From: Actinoplanes campanulatus | Lineage (GTDB): Bacteria > Actinomycetota > Actinomycetes > Mycobacteriales > Micromonosporaceae | NCBI RefSeq assembly: GCF_014647795.1 | Contig: NZ_BMPW01000001.1 | Location: 992,001-1,056,000 of the forward strand | DNA length: 64,000 nt | Direction of reading: 5' to 3' | Shown here: piece by piece, positions 8,419-16,763 of the stretch | Position numbering within the stretch: the stretch's first letter is position 1 | Layout: every line of letters starts with the position of its first letter | Notes under the pieces: model-generated | What the model was told of the DNA's origin: nothing | Database searches by the model: none | What the model saw: the letters and a program-made list of their open reading frames with translations, nothing else | Made by a program: the position numbers and the translations under genes

Positions 8419-8762
8419 GCGGGGGCCCCTCCGAGTTCGGCGCGGCGGGCACGCAGGCGCCGCTCGGCGATGGTCGCCTGGCTGCGCAGGCGGGCGGTCT
8501 CGGCGGCCAGGCTCATCGCCCCGGCCCCGGTGAGCCGGTAGTAGCGCCGCAGCCGGGACTGCACGACCTCTTCCCGGTCGACCTCGATCAGGCCCTCGGC
8601 GCGCAGCCGGTCGAGGGCGGCGTAGAGCGTGCCGGCGCGCAGCCGGACCCGCCCCGCGGTGATGGTGGCCACGTCCTCGATCACGGCATAACCGTGCCGG
8701 GGCTCCTCGGCCAGGGCGGTGAGCACGAGGAACGTCGGCTCCCGCATCGGGCTCTCACTCAT
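8415..8762 (-). CDS. PadR-family transcriptional regulator
   Basis: The 115-residue protein has the PadR winged helix (TFLVLTALAEEPRHGYAVIEDV ... GTLYAALDRLRAEGLIEVDRE, RRYYRLTGAG), which includes the hallmark G-T-L-Y-x-A-L and Y-x-L-T-x-x-G motifs. PadR proteins repress nearby transporter or stress genes, and the coupled membrane-protein gene is the obvious target. The region upstream holds CAGGTATATACG, a possible -10 or operator sequence. Confidence 0.9.
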   Translation of the reverse strand: MSESPMREPTFLVLTALAEEPRHGYAVIEDVATITAGRVRLRAGTLYAALDRLRAEGLIEVDREEVVQSRLRRYYRLTGAGAMSLAAETARLRSQATIAERRLRARRAELGGAPA

Positions 8763-8888
8763 GCCGGAAGCATATACCGATGACAGGTATATACGGGGGG
8801 CGGTTCACAGCATCTTTCTCGGGTAACTCTCAGCAACCGGCTGCACTGTGTAGAGAGTTCCCAACGCTCAACCCATGGAGGCGCGCAC

Positions 8889-9536
8889 ATGGCCGACGGC
8901 GATCTCGGCAATCTCGGCGGACTGACCGGCTGGGTCGCCTCGGTGATCGAATCGCTCGGCGAGGTGGGGGTCGGCCTGCTGGTCGCCCTGGAGAACCTGA
9001 TCCCACCGATCCCCAGCGAGATCGTCCTGTCGATGGCCGGGTACCTGGCCGGCGAGGGCCGGGTGAATCCGGTCCTGGTCTGGGTCACCGCGACGCTGGG
9101 CGCGCTGCTCGGGGCGGTGGCGCTCTACTGGCTGGGCCGTGGGCTGGGCGAGGAGCGGCTGAAGCACTGGCTGGACCGGATCCCGCTGGTCGACCCGGAC
9201 GACCTGAACAGGGCGGACCGCTGGTTCGAGCGGCACGAGCGGGCCGCCGTGCTGTTCGGCCGGTGCGCCCCGGTGGTGCGCAGTCTGGTCTCCATCCCGG
9301 CGGGCGCCAACCGCATGCCGATGGGCTGGTTCATCCTCTGCACCGCGATCGGTAGCGGGGTGTGGAACGCGCTGTTCATCGGCGCCGGGTACGCGCTCGG
9401 CTCCCGCTGGCAGGATGTGGAGAGGTACAGCCACTGGTTCGACTACGCGATCATGGCGTTCTTCGCCGTCGCGATCGCGTCCTGGGTGGTGAAGAAGGTG
9501 CGCAGGCGGCGGCAGCGCGCCGCCGCCCGCACGTGA
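8889..9536 (+). CDS. DedA/VTT-domain membrane protein
   Basis: The 215-residue membrane protein has the DedA signatures: ENLIPPIPSEIVLSMAGYLAGEG with the re-entrant E/P motif, and RCAPVVRSLVSIPAGANRMPMG matching the F.GR..P..R...PAG..M motif. DedA proteins act as lipid scramblases or transporters (for example of undecaprenyl phosphate) at the plasma membrane. The ATG start follows GGAGG at eight bases. Confidence 0.9.
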   Translation: MADGDLGNLGGLTGWVASVIESLGEVGVGLLVALENLIPPIPSEIVLSMAGYLAGEGRVNPVLVWVTATLGALLGAVALYWLGRGLGEERLKHWLDRIPLVDPDDLNRADRWFERHERAAVLFGRCAPVVRSLVSIPAGANRMPMGWFILCTAIGSGVWNALFIGAGYALGSRWQDVERYSHWFDYAIMAFFAVAIASWVVKKVRRRRQRAAART

Positions 9537-9545
9537 GAACTTCCG

Positions 9546-10922
9546 TCACTTCCGGAACTGGATCCAGTTCACGTTCACGAAGTCGGCCGGCTGACCACTG
9601 GTGAAGGTCAGGTAGACGGTGTGCGATCCGGTCACGTTCGACACGTTGGCGGGGACCGAGGTCCAGGTCTGCCAGCCGCCGGTGTTGGCCAGGGCGAAAC
9701 TGCCGATCGGGGCGTTGCTGCGACTGTCCAGTCGTACCTCGACCAGGCCGCTGACCGCGGTTCCCGCACCGGACGCGACCCGGCCCACGAAGTCTTTCAC
9801 CCCGCCGGTCCCGAAGTTGACGTTGTTGAACTGGAGCCAGTCACCGTTCGCGACGTAGCTGACGTTCTGGCCGCCCTCGGAGCAGGTCTCCAACTGGACA
9901 CCGGCGGAGCCGTTGAACGACTCGGCCTCGATCCGGGAGTAGGCGTCCCGGCTGGTGCCGCTGGTCGGGGTCGGGGTGGGGCTGGTCGTCGGCGTGGTGC
10001 CGCCGCCCGACTGGTAGACCGCCACGTAGTCGATCAACATCGGCACGCCGGACTGGGTGGCCGAGGTCGGGCCGCCTCCGAAGGCCGCCGGGAACCCGCC
10101 GCCGATCGCCACGTTGAGGATCATGAAGAACCCGTGGTGCAGGGCGTTGTTCCAGGTGGTGGAGTCGACCGCGGTGGAGGTCAGGGTGAAGTAGTTGGAC
10201 CCGTCCAGGTAGAACCGCAGCTGCTCCGGGGAGGTGCTCCGGTCGTACTCCATGGCATAGGTGTGGAAGCTGCCGAGACAGCCGTTGCAGGCCCGCTCAC
10301 CGCTGGTCAGCCCGGTGGTCTCGTTGCACGGCCCGCCGGGGTTGCTGCCGCAGTGCAGGGCCGAGAAGACGCTGGAGCGGCCGTTGATGTTCTCCAGGAT
10401 GTCGATCTCGCCGATGCTCGGCCAGTTGGTCGCGCCGACCGGGCGGGCCGCCGCGCCGAGCGCCCAGAACGCCGGCCAGTAGCCGGCCGCGGCCGCGCCG
10501 GTCACGTTGGGCTGCTGGATCCGCGCCTCCATCCGCATCTTCCCGCCGGTCGGGGCGGCGAAGTCGGTGCGCTGGGTCTCGACCCGGCCGGAGGTCCACC
10601 GGCCGGCGGAGTCCCGGATCGGCTTGATCACCAGGTTGCCGCCGCCGTCCTGGTAGACGTTCGCGGTCGAGTCGGTCATCGTCTCGATCTCGCCGGTGCC
10701 CCAGTTGGACGCGCCGCCGGGATAGCCGGTGCCGGTGGAGTAGAGCCAGTTGGAGCGGTTGAGGCCGGTGCCGGCCGCGCCGGTGAAGTCGTCGCTGAAG
10801 ACCAGGCTCATCCCCGCCGGGGCGGAGGGGACGGCGGCCTCGGCCTGGGCGACGAAGGTGACCGAGGCGCCGACCGCGAGCACCGCGGTGGCCACGGCGA
10901 GTATGCGTCGGGGGATTTTCAT
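9546..10922 (-). CDS. Secreted GH16 endo-beta-1,3-glucanase with CBM6
   Basis: The 458-residue secreted enzyme has a signal peptide (residues 1-30, ending AQAEAA), a GH16 domain at about 35-305 and the active-site motif GEIDILE with nucleophile E172 and acid/base E177. A Thr/Pro linker (about 308-322) leads to a C-terminal carbohydrate-binding module of the CBM6 type (RIEAESFNGSAGVQLE ... VNWIQFRK). It should cleave laminarin-like beta-1,3-glucans of fungi or algae. A LacI-type palindrome sits about 38 bases upstream of the start. Confidence 0.9.
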   Translation of the reverse strand: MKIPRRILAVATAVLAVGASVTFVAQAEAAVPSAPAGMSLVFSDDFTGAAGTGLNRSNWLYSTGTGYPGGASNWGTGEIETMTDSTANVYQDGGGNLVIKPIRDSAGRWTSGRVETQRTDFAAPTGGKMRMEARIQQPNVTGAAAAGYWPAFWALGAAARPVGATNWPSIGEIDILENINGRSSVFSALHCGSNPGGPCNETTGLTSGERACNGCLGSFHTYAMEYDRSTSPEQLRFYLDGSNYFTLTSTAVDSTTWNNALHHGFFMILNVAIGGGFPAAFGGGPTSATQSGVPMLIDYVAVYQSGGGTTPTTSPTPTPTSGTSRDAYSRIEAESFNGSAGVQLETCSEGGQNVSYVANGDWLQFNNVNFGTGGVKDFVGRVASGAGTAVSGLVEVRLDSRSNAPIGSFALANTGGWQTWTSVPANVSNVTGSHTVYLTFTSGQPADFVNVNWIQFRK

Positions 10923-10960
10923 GGGGACGCGCCTTTCACGGGGAGGGGGATTTGTCGGGA

Positions 10961-10972
10961 GAGAGCGCTCTC
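10961..10972. promoter_or_regulatory. LacI-family-type operator
   Basis: GAGAGCGCTCTC is a perfect palindrome with the central GCGC of actinobacterial LacI-family operators such as CebR or BglR sites (consensus TGGGAGCGCTCCCA). It lies in the leader of the GH16 gene, which fits sugar-induced control of a secreted glucanase. Confidence 0.65.
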
Positions 10973-11059
10973 ACAGATTGCACGCTTGTTTCCGGGAGTT
11001 GTCAACATGGAAGTTCACCGATCGTTTCCGGGGAGAGGGCGCCGGGTATCCCGGTGCCC

Positions 11060-12232
11060 ATGACAACCGCCACCGAGGGCACGGCGATCTCCCCCGAACT
11101 CGCCGCCAAGGCCGAACGCGAAGACCTGCTCACCCTCGGCGTCGAGGAGGAGTACCTCCTGGTCGACGCGGTGGAGCCGCACGCCGTCGAGGCCGTCGAG
11201 AAGGTCTTCGCCGAGGTGCCCGGGGAACTGCGGGACGTGGTGCAGCACGAGTACCAGCGCAGCCAGATCGAGGTGGCCGGCCCGCCGCAGCTGGAGCTGG
11301 ACGACCTCGCCGCGGCCCTGCGCCGGCTGCGCGCCGGGGTGGCCGACGCCGCCGCACGGGCCGGCGCGCGCCTGCTCGCGGTCGGCACCGGGCCGGCCGC
11401 CGGGCCCTGCATCCGGATCGTCGACGACCCGCGCTACCACCGGATGCGGGAGCACTTCGGCGACCTCTCCCCCGGCCAGGGCATGTGCGGCACCCACGTG
11501 CACGTCAGCATCCCCGACCCGGAGACCGGCGTCCGCGTGCTCAACCACCTGCGCCCGTGGCTGCCGGTGTTCCAGGCGGCCACGGCCAACTCACCGCTCT
11601 TCGCCGGGCACGAGACCGGGTACGCCAGCTGGCGCTCGATGATGTGGGAGCGGTGGCCCACCGTGGGGCCGACGCCGTACCTGCGGTCGCACGAGCACTA
11701 CCTGACCCTGGTCGCCGACCTCCAGCAGAGCGGCGCGATGCTCGACGAGGGGATGCTCTACTGGTACGCCCGGCTCTCCGCGCACTACCCCACCGTGGAG
11801 ATCCGGATGGGCGACGTGATGCCCACGACCGACGACGCCGTGCTGCTCGCCGCGCTGACCCGGGCCCTGGTCGCCACCCTGCTCCACGAGGTGCGCGCCG
11901 GGGTGGAGGCGCCGGACGTGCCGCACCCGCTGCTGATGGCGGCGCACTGGCGGGCCGCGCACGACGGCCTCGAGGGGCTGAACATCGACATGGCCACCCG
12001 GCAGCCACGCCCGGCCTGGCGCCTGCTCCGGCAGCTCTTCGACTACGTGCGGCCGGAGCTGGACCGGCACGGCGACCTGGCCACCGTCACCCTCCTGATG
12101 GGACGGCTGCGCGAGCACGGGACCGGCGCGGCACGGCAGCGGGCGCTGCTGGCCCGGGGTGGTTCGGTGGCCGATGTGGTGACCTGGCTGGCCGCCGCCA
12201 CCCGTGGAGAGGACGCTACTTCATCGATCTGA
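11060..12232 (+). CDS. Carboxylate-amine ligase, YbdK-type glutamate-cysteine ligase
   Basis: The 390-residue protein belongs to the GCS2/YbdK family: LTLGVEEEYLLVD near the N-terminus, the DDPRYHRMREHFG motif, MCGTHVHVSIPD, and VEIRMGDVMPTTDDAVL. YbdK makes gamma-glutamylcysteine weakly in E. coli. In actinomycetes, which use mycothiol, its role is uncertain. The frame stays open far upstream to 10952, but ATG 11060 begins just before the conserved region. Confidence 0.85.
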   Translation: MTTATEGTAISPELAAKAEREDLLTLGVEEEYLLVDAVEPHAVEAVEKVFAEVPGELRDVVQHEYQRSQIEVAGPPQLELDDLAAALRRLRAGVADAAARAGARLLAVGTGPAAGPCIRIVDDPRYHRMREHFGDLSPGQGMCGTHVHVSIPDPETGVRVLNHLRPWLPVFQAATANSPLFAGHETGYASWRSMMWERWPTVGPTPYLRSHEHYLTLVADLQQSGAMLDEGMLYWYARLSAHYPTVEIRMGDVMPTTDDAVLLAALTRALVATLLHEVRAGVEAPDVPHPLLMAAHWRAAHDGLEGLNIDMATRQPRPAWRLLRQLFDYVRPELDRHGDLATVTLLMGRLREHGTGAARQRALLARGGSVADVVTWLAAATRGEDATSSI

Positions 12233-12345
12233 CGGATGTTTGCGCTCCGTAGTCGCATAACATGAGCTGGAAATATCACCGCGTGTGCCGACAAGGTGAC
12301 TAATTCGGTATCGCGCTTGATCTTGCGGCACGGTAGGCATGACGG

Positions 12346-13680
12346 ATGCCGCCGCACTCTTCGCTCTCACCAGCGCCGACGTCCCAAGGGGACAGACCGG
12401 TGGGGCGGCACCGGGTGCCAGACGCGTCAACCGTCCCCCTGCCCCGGATCCCGGTTCCCCGGGTCGCCTTCCTGGACGGCGGCGGCTCCGCACGGCACCG
12501 CGCCGGGGCGGACGAATCGTATGGATCCTCCCGGACAGCCGCCCGCCGGACGCGCGCCGCGGAGGCCAGGCACGCGCAGAACCGGCGCGGGTCCACGACG
12601 GACCGGGCATCCGCCGGCGCGCATCGCGCGCCCAACAGCCTGCCGGTGGAGGCCTGGGTGCAGGCCGCCCGGAACCGGCCGCAGGTGCTGCTCGGCACGC
12701 TCGTCGCCGCGGGTCTGCTGCTCACCGCCGTGCCGATCCCGCAGTCCGGCGGGGAGAGCAACAGCGTGATGACGGCCGCCGCCGAGGCGGTCGGCGTGAT
12801 CAGCAAGAGCGAGAAGAAGAAGCCGGAGAAGAAGGCCGAGCCGGACCCGGTCCAGGCCCTTCCGGCGGCCGTCGACCCGTCGGTGGCGCCCTCACCGCCG
12901 GCGCCGTCGGTCACGCCCACCGTCCAGCCCACCGAGAAGCGGCCGGAGCAGGTCGTGGTCCCGGTCGGCGATGGGCCGTTCAACTCGCTGCGCACCACCG
13001 GATCGCAGGTGGTGATGCTGAGCTTCGACGACGGGCCGGACCCGGAGGAGACGCCGAAAATCCTGGCACTGCTGGAGAAGCATCAGGTGAAGGCGGTGTT
13101 CTGCCTGGTCGGCACGCAGGCGCGGCGGCATCCGGACCTGGTCCGGCAGATCGCCGACGCCGGGCACGTGCTCTGCAACCACACCTGGAGCCACGACCTG
13201 CGGATCGGCAAGAAGAAGCCCAACCAGATCCTCGCTGATCTGGAACGGACGAACGCGGCGATCCGCGCGGCCGTACCGGATGCCGAGATCCCCTACTTCC
13301 GGGCGCCCGGCGGCAATTTCACCGACCGGCTGGTCAAGACGGCGTACGGCGACGGCATGACCTCCCTCTACTGGGAGGTGGACCCGCGCGACTGGGAGCA
13401 CCCCGAGGGCGAGACCTCCGAGCAGCACGTGAAGCGGATCGTCGCGCAGGTCAGGAAGGAGACCCGGCCGGGCGCGATCGTGCTGTCGCACGACTTCAAC
13501 CAGCCGGACACCACGGCCGCGTACGCCGAACTGCTCCCCTGGCTGGTGGAGAACTTCCAGGTCGGCGTCCCGGGCGCGGCGTCCGAGCCGACCCCCACCC
13601 CGTCGGAGCCCACGCCCACGCCCTCGACCGCCCCGGCCGAGACGCCGTCCGCTACGCCGAGCGCTTCCGCGGCGCTGTGA
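12346..13680 (+). CDS. Membrane-anchored polysaccharide deacetylase (NodB domain)
   Basis: The 444-residue protein has a basic cytoplasmic N-terminus of about 110 residues, one transmembrane helix (about 113-131), a Lys/Pro linker, a NodB domain and a Pro/Thr tail. The NodB motifs are SFDDGPD at 226-232, HTWSH at 279-283, FRAPGGN, and a late LSHD. Zinc-dependent N- or O-deacetylation of peptidoglycan or another wall polymer is likely. The end overlaps the convergent glycosylase gene by 29 bases. Confidence 0.85.
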   Translation: MPPHSSLSPAPTSQGDRPVGRHRVPDASTVPLPRIPVPRVAFLDGGGSARHRAGADESYGSSRTAARRTRAAEARHAQNRRGSTTDRASAGAHRAPNSLPVEAWVQAARNRPQVLLGTLVAAGLLLTAVPIPQSGGESNSVMTAAAEAVGVISKSEKKKPEKKAEPDPVQALPAAVDPSVAPSPPAPSVTPTVQPTEKRPEQVVVPVGDGPFNSLRTTGSQVVMLSFDDGPDPEETPKILALLEKHQVKAVFCLVGTQARRHPDLVRQIADAGHVLCNHTWSHDLRIGKKKPNQILADLERTNAAIRAAVPDAEIPYFRAPGGNFTDRLVKTAYGDGMTSLYWEVDPRDWEHPEGETSEQHVKRIVAQVRKETRPGAIVLSHDFNQPDTTAAYAELLPWLVENFQVGVPGAASEPTPTPSEPTPTPSTAPAETPSATPSASAAL

Positions 13681-14488
13681 CCGGCGGCTGGCAGGCCGGG
13701 CACCAGTAGAGGTTGCGCCCGGCCATCGGGCCCCGGGCGATCGGGGTGCCGCAGACCAGGCAGGGCTGGCCGGGGCGGCGGTAGACATACACCTCGCCGC
13801 CGTGCCGGTCCACCCGCGGCGCCCGGCGCATCGCCTCCGGGGTGTGCTCGGTGTGCACCGTGTCGATCCGGCCGCGGGCCACGCCCTCCTTCATGAGCGC
13901 CCGCAGATCGTCCCAGATCGCCGTCCAGCGGTCCGGGTCGATCGCGACGCCCGGGGTGGCCGGCGACAGGCCGGCCCGGAACAGCACCTCGTTGGCGTAG
14001 ATCAGGCCGCAACCGGCCACGATGGACTGGTCCAGGAGCAACGCGGACAGCGGTTTGGTGCTGGACCGGATCCGGCCGTACGCGAACGCCGGGTCGGCGT
14101 CGTCGCGCAGCGGGTCGGCGCCCAGACGGGCCCGCAGCAGGTCGGCCGCGGCCGGGTCGAGGACCTCGCAGGCGGTCGGGCCGCGCAGCTCCAGCCAGTG
14201 ACCAGAACCGGTCAGGACCATCCGCAGCTGGCCGACCGGGGCGGGGGCGGGCAGCTCGCCGTCGGCGAACTTGCCGTACAGCCCGAGGTGGACGTGCAGG
14301 ATGCGATCGCCCTCGTAGTGGTGCAGCAGATGCTTGCCGCACGCCTCGGTGTCGAGCAGCACACGCCCGTCGATGAGGGCGGCCCCCGCGGTGAAGCGGC
14401 CCTGCGGGCTGTGCGCCCGCACCGGATGCCCGGCGAAGAGCTCACGGTGGCGGGTCGCGAGGCGGTGAATGGTATGTCCCTCCGGCAC
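13652..14488 (-). CDS. nei: Fpg/Nei-family DNA glycosylase (endonuclease VIII type)
   Basis: The GTG at 14488 starts the protein at PEGHTIHRL, which places the catalytic N-terminal proline at residue 2 and the following glutamate correctly. The 278-residue protein ends with a zinc finger (CLVCGTPIARG ... YWCPAC). The PEGHTIHRL start and 'GKHLL' loop favour the Nei type over Fpg. It excises oxidised bases by a bifunctional beta,delta-elimination. Its last 29 bases overlap the deacetylase gene in the opposite strand. Confidence 0.85.
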   Translation of the reverse strand: MPEGHTIHRLATRHRELFAGHPVRAHSPQGRFTAGAALIDGRVLLDTEACGKHLLHHYEGDRILHVHLGLYGKFADGELPAPAPVGQLRMVLTGSGHWLELRGPTACEVLDPAAADLLRARLGADPLRDDADPAFAYGRIRSSTKPLSALLLDQSIVAGCGLIYANEVLFRAGLSPATPGVAIDPDRWTAIWDDLRALMKEGVARGRIDTVHTEHTPEAMRRAPRVDRHGGEVYVYRRPGQPCLVCGTPIARGPMAGRNLYWCPACQPPVTAPRKRSA

Positions 14489-14522
14489 GCACCAAAGGTA
14501 GCCGGGCATTATGCCGTGAGCG

Positions 14523-14542
14523 GATTCGCCCTGAGGCGAATC
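14523..14542. promoter_or_regulatory. ClgR-type operator upstream of clpP
   Basis: GATTCGCCCTGAGGCGAATC is a perfect 8-bp inverted repeat with a four-base centre. It matches the published Streptomyces ClgR consensus as I recall it (GTTCGCY-5N-GCG), apart from the first base. It lies 38 bases upstream of the clpP start codon, a position suited to activation. Confidence 0.6.
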
Positions 14543-14579
14543 GCTGGGATCCGGGGACCGAGTGGGAGAAGGTGGGTTC

Positions 14580-15185
14580 ATGAGCATTGAGACGACCATG
14601 CGGGGCGGCGGCGCGTCCTTCGACGACCAGGTGTTCGACCGGCTGCTGCGGGAGCGGATCATCTTCCTCGGCAGCGAGGTGAACGACGAGGTGACCAACC
14701 GGATCTGCGCGCAGATGCTCCTGCTCGCCTCCGAGGACTCCGAGCGCGACATCGCTCTCTATATCAACTCTCCGGGCGGCTCGATCAGCGCCGGCATGGC
14801 GGTCTACGACACCATGCAATACATCAAGAACGACGTGGCCACCATCGCGATGGGCATGGCCGCCTCGATGGGCCAGTTCCTGCTCTGCTCCGGCACCCCC
14901 GGTAAGCGGTACGCGCTGCCGCACGCCCGGGTGATGATGCACCAGCTCTCCGGCGGCATCGGCGGCACCGCCGCGGACATCGCCATCCAGGCCGAGAGCA
15001 TGCTGCACATCAAGCAGGTGATGAACGAACGGATCGCCTTCCACACCGGGCACACCCCGGAGGAGATCGAGCGCGACTCGGACCGGGACCGCTGGTTCAC
15101 CGCCCAGCAGGCGAAGGAGTACGGCCTCGTCGACCACGTGATCGCCAAGGCGACCGACGTGAACGCGGTGTCCTCGCTGGTCTGA
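14580..15185 (+). CDS. clpP: ATP-dependent Clp protease proteolytic subunit
   Basis: The ATG at 14580 follows GGAGAAGGTGGG. The 201-residue subunit has the catalytic triad S96 (GMAASMGQ), H121 (ARVMMHQ) and D170 (RDRDRW). It lies alone, without clpX or a second clpP, so it is probably one of the extra actinomycete ClpP paralogues rather than the main ClpP1P2. A ClgR-like site precedes it and a strong hairpin follows. Confidence 0.92.
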   Translation: MSIETTMRGGGASFDDQVFDRLLRERIIFLGSEVNDEVTNRICAQMLLLASEDSERDIALYINSPGGSISAGMAVYDTMQYIKNDVATIAMGMAASMGQFLLCSGTPGKRYALPHARVMMHQLSGGIGGTAADIAIQAESMLHIKQVMNERIAFHTGHTPEEIERDSDRDRWFTAQQAKEYGLVDHVIAKATDVNAVSSLV

Positions 15186-15198
15186 GGAAGGACCGTCA

Positions 15199-15233
15199 CC
15201 CGCGCCGCCCGTGTCAATTCCGGGCGGCGCGGG
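15199..15233 (+). terminator. Terminator hairpin after clpP
   Basis: CCCGCGCCGCCCG and CGGGCGGCGCGGG form a perfect 13-bp stem with a 9-base loop. No U-tract follows, as is common in high-GC actinomycetes. Confidence 0.75.
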
Positions 15234-15271
15234 TACATAACCACGTCAGAACCTGACAAGGAGGTGCTGAC

Positions 15272-15772
15272 GTGCGGATTCCTACCTTCCCGCGCCAGTC
15301 CACGGATGAGGACACGGCCACCGGGCGGACTCCGGTGACCCCCCGCCGGGACGACGGCGCGACCACCACGACCCTGCCCCCGGTCCGCTCCGAGACCGAG
15401 CGCGCCCGGACCATCTCCGAGCCGGTCGCCATCCCGTCGCCCGCTCCGCGGGCCCGGACCGGCTTCCTGGCCACCCTCGGCCTCATCCTCGCGGTGGCGG
15501 GCGCGATGCTCGTGCTCTCCGGCCCCCTTCTGGGGTACGGCGTCGGCGTCGCCGCGGTAGCCCTGATCATCTCGCTCGCCGGCGTCTTCGCGACCCGTAA
15601 GCGGCACGTGGCCGGCAAGACCAGCGCGCTGATCGGGATGGTCCTGTCCATCGGCGCGATCGTGCTGGGCGTGCTCGCGCTGACCGGTCAGGTCTGGTGG
15701 CTGGACACCGGCACCCACTCGGCGGGGGAACTCAGAACGTGGCTCGACTCACAGTTTGCGAACCGGATCTGA
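15272..15772 (+). CDS. Small membrane protein, DUF4190-like
   Basis: The 166-residue protein has a polar, proline-rich N-terminus of about 70 residues, then two or three transmembrane segments (LATLGLILAVAGAMLVLSG; VAAVALIISLAGVFATR; ALIGMVLSIGAIVLGVLALTG). The pattern matches the small DUF4190-type membrane proteins. The GTG start has a perfect AAGGAGGTG site five bases upstream. Function unknown. Confidence 0.75.
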   Translation: MRIPTFPRQSTDEDTATGRTPVTPRRDDGATTTTLPPVRSETERARTISEPVAIPSPAPRARTGFLATLGLILAVAGAMLVLSGPLLGYGVGVAAVALIISLAGVFATRKRHVAGKTSALIGMVLSIGAIVLGVLALTGQVWWLDTGTHSAGELRTWLDSQFANRI

Positions 15773-15817
15773 CGGGTATTCGTCTCACAAGTCCTTCAGC
15801 GGTTCGCGGAGGACGCC

Positions 15818-15861
15818 AAGGCCCCGGCATGGGTGGCGGTTCGCCGCCCCGCCGGGGCCTT
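15818..15861 (+). terminator. Terminator hairpin
   Basis: AAGGCCCCGGC pairs with GCCGGGGCCTT, an 11-bp stem ending in TTT. It stands between the DUF4190-like gene and the DDAH-like gene. Confidence 0.7.
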
Positions 15862-15965
15862 TGCAACGAATCGCCGCGGGCCGCCGCGATCACGCAACGA
15901 TCGGCCGCGTCACGCATGGTTGATCAGGGGCATCCGACGGTCCCCGCGACCTACCGTTTTCTTCC

Positions 15966-16763
15966 ATGACGTTCAAGCGCCGCTACCTGATGTGTCGGCC
16001 CACCCACTTCGCCGTCACCTACCGGATCAATCCCTGGATGGACCCGACGGCGCCGTACGACAACGCGCTGGCCATCAGCCAGTGGGAGAACCTCCGGCAG
16101 ACCTTCCTGGGTCTCGGCCACACCGTCGAGCTGATCGACCCGCTACCCGGGCTGCCCGACATGGTCTTCGCCGCCAACGGCGCCACCGTCGTCGACGGCC
16201 GGGCCCTGGGTGTGCAGTTCCGCGACGCCGAGCGGGCCGACGAGGCCCCGGCGTACGCCGCCTGGTTCCGTGAGAACGGCTTCGACGTGCTCGAGCCCAA
16301 GCACACCAACGAGGGCGAGGGCGACATCCTCCTCGCCGGAGACGTGCTGCTGGCCGGCACCGGCTTCCGGACCTCGCACGCCTCGCACGCCGAGACCCAG
16401 GAGTTCCTCCAGCGGCCGGTGATCACCCTCCAGCTCGTCGACCCGGCGTACTACCACCTCGACACCGCCCTCTGCGTGCTGGACGAGACCAACATCGCGT
16501 ACCTGCCGCAGGCGTTCTCGCCCGGTTCGCAGGCCGTGCTCCGGCAGCTCTTCCCCAACGCGATCATCGCCACGCCGGAGGACGCCGCCGTGCTCGGCCT
16601 GAACGCGGTCAGCGACGGTGAGACCGTGGTGCTGGCCGAGCAGGCCACCCACCTGGCCGGCGCGCTGCGTGCGGCCGGATACCGGACCATCGGGGTCGAC
16701 ATGTCCGAGCTGCGCAAGGCCGGCGGCGGACCCAAGTGCTGCACGCTGGAGGTGCGTTCATGA
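15966..16763 (+). CDS. Dimethylarginine dimethylaminohydrolase-like protein
   Basis: This 265-residue member of the amidinotransferase/DDAH superfamily has MVFAANGATVVDG, the EGEGDILLAGDVLLAG motif, the catalytic histidine in YYHLDTALCVL, and the catalytic cysteine pair near the end (GGGPKCC, C258/C259). It should hydrolyse dimethylarginine or arginine to citrulline plus an amine. The stop overlaps the rocD start as ATGA, which links it to ornithine degradation. Confidence 0.85.
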   Translation: MTFKRRYLMCRPTHFAVTYRINPWMDPTAPYDNALAISQWENLRQTFLGLGHTVELIDPLPGLPDMVFAANGATVVDGRALGVQFRDAERADEAPAYAAWFRENGFDVLEPKHTNEGEGDILLAGDVLLAGTGFRTSHASHAETQEFLQRPVITLQLVDPAYYHLDTALCVLDETNIAYLPQAFSPGSQAVLRQLFPNAIIATPEDAAVLGLNAVSDGETVVLAEQATHLAGALRAAGYRTIGVDMSELRKAGGGPKCCTLEVRS

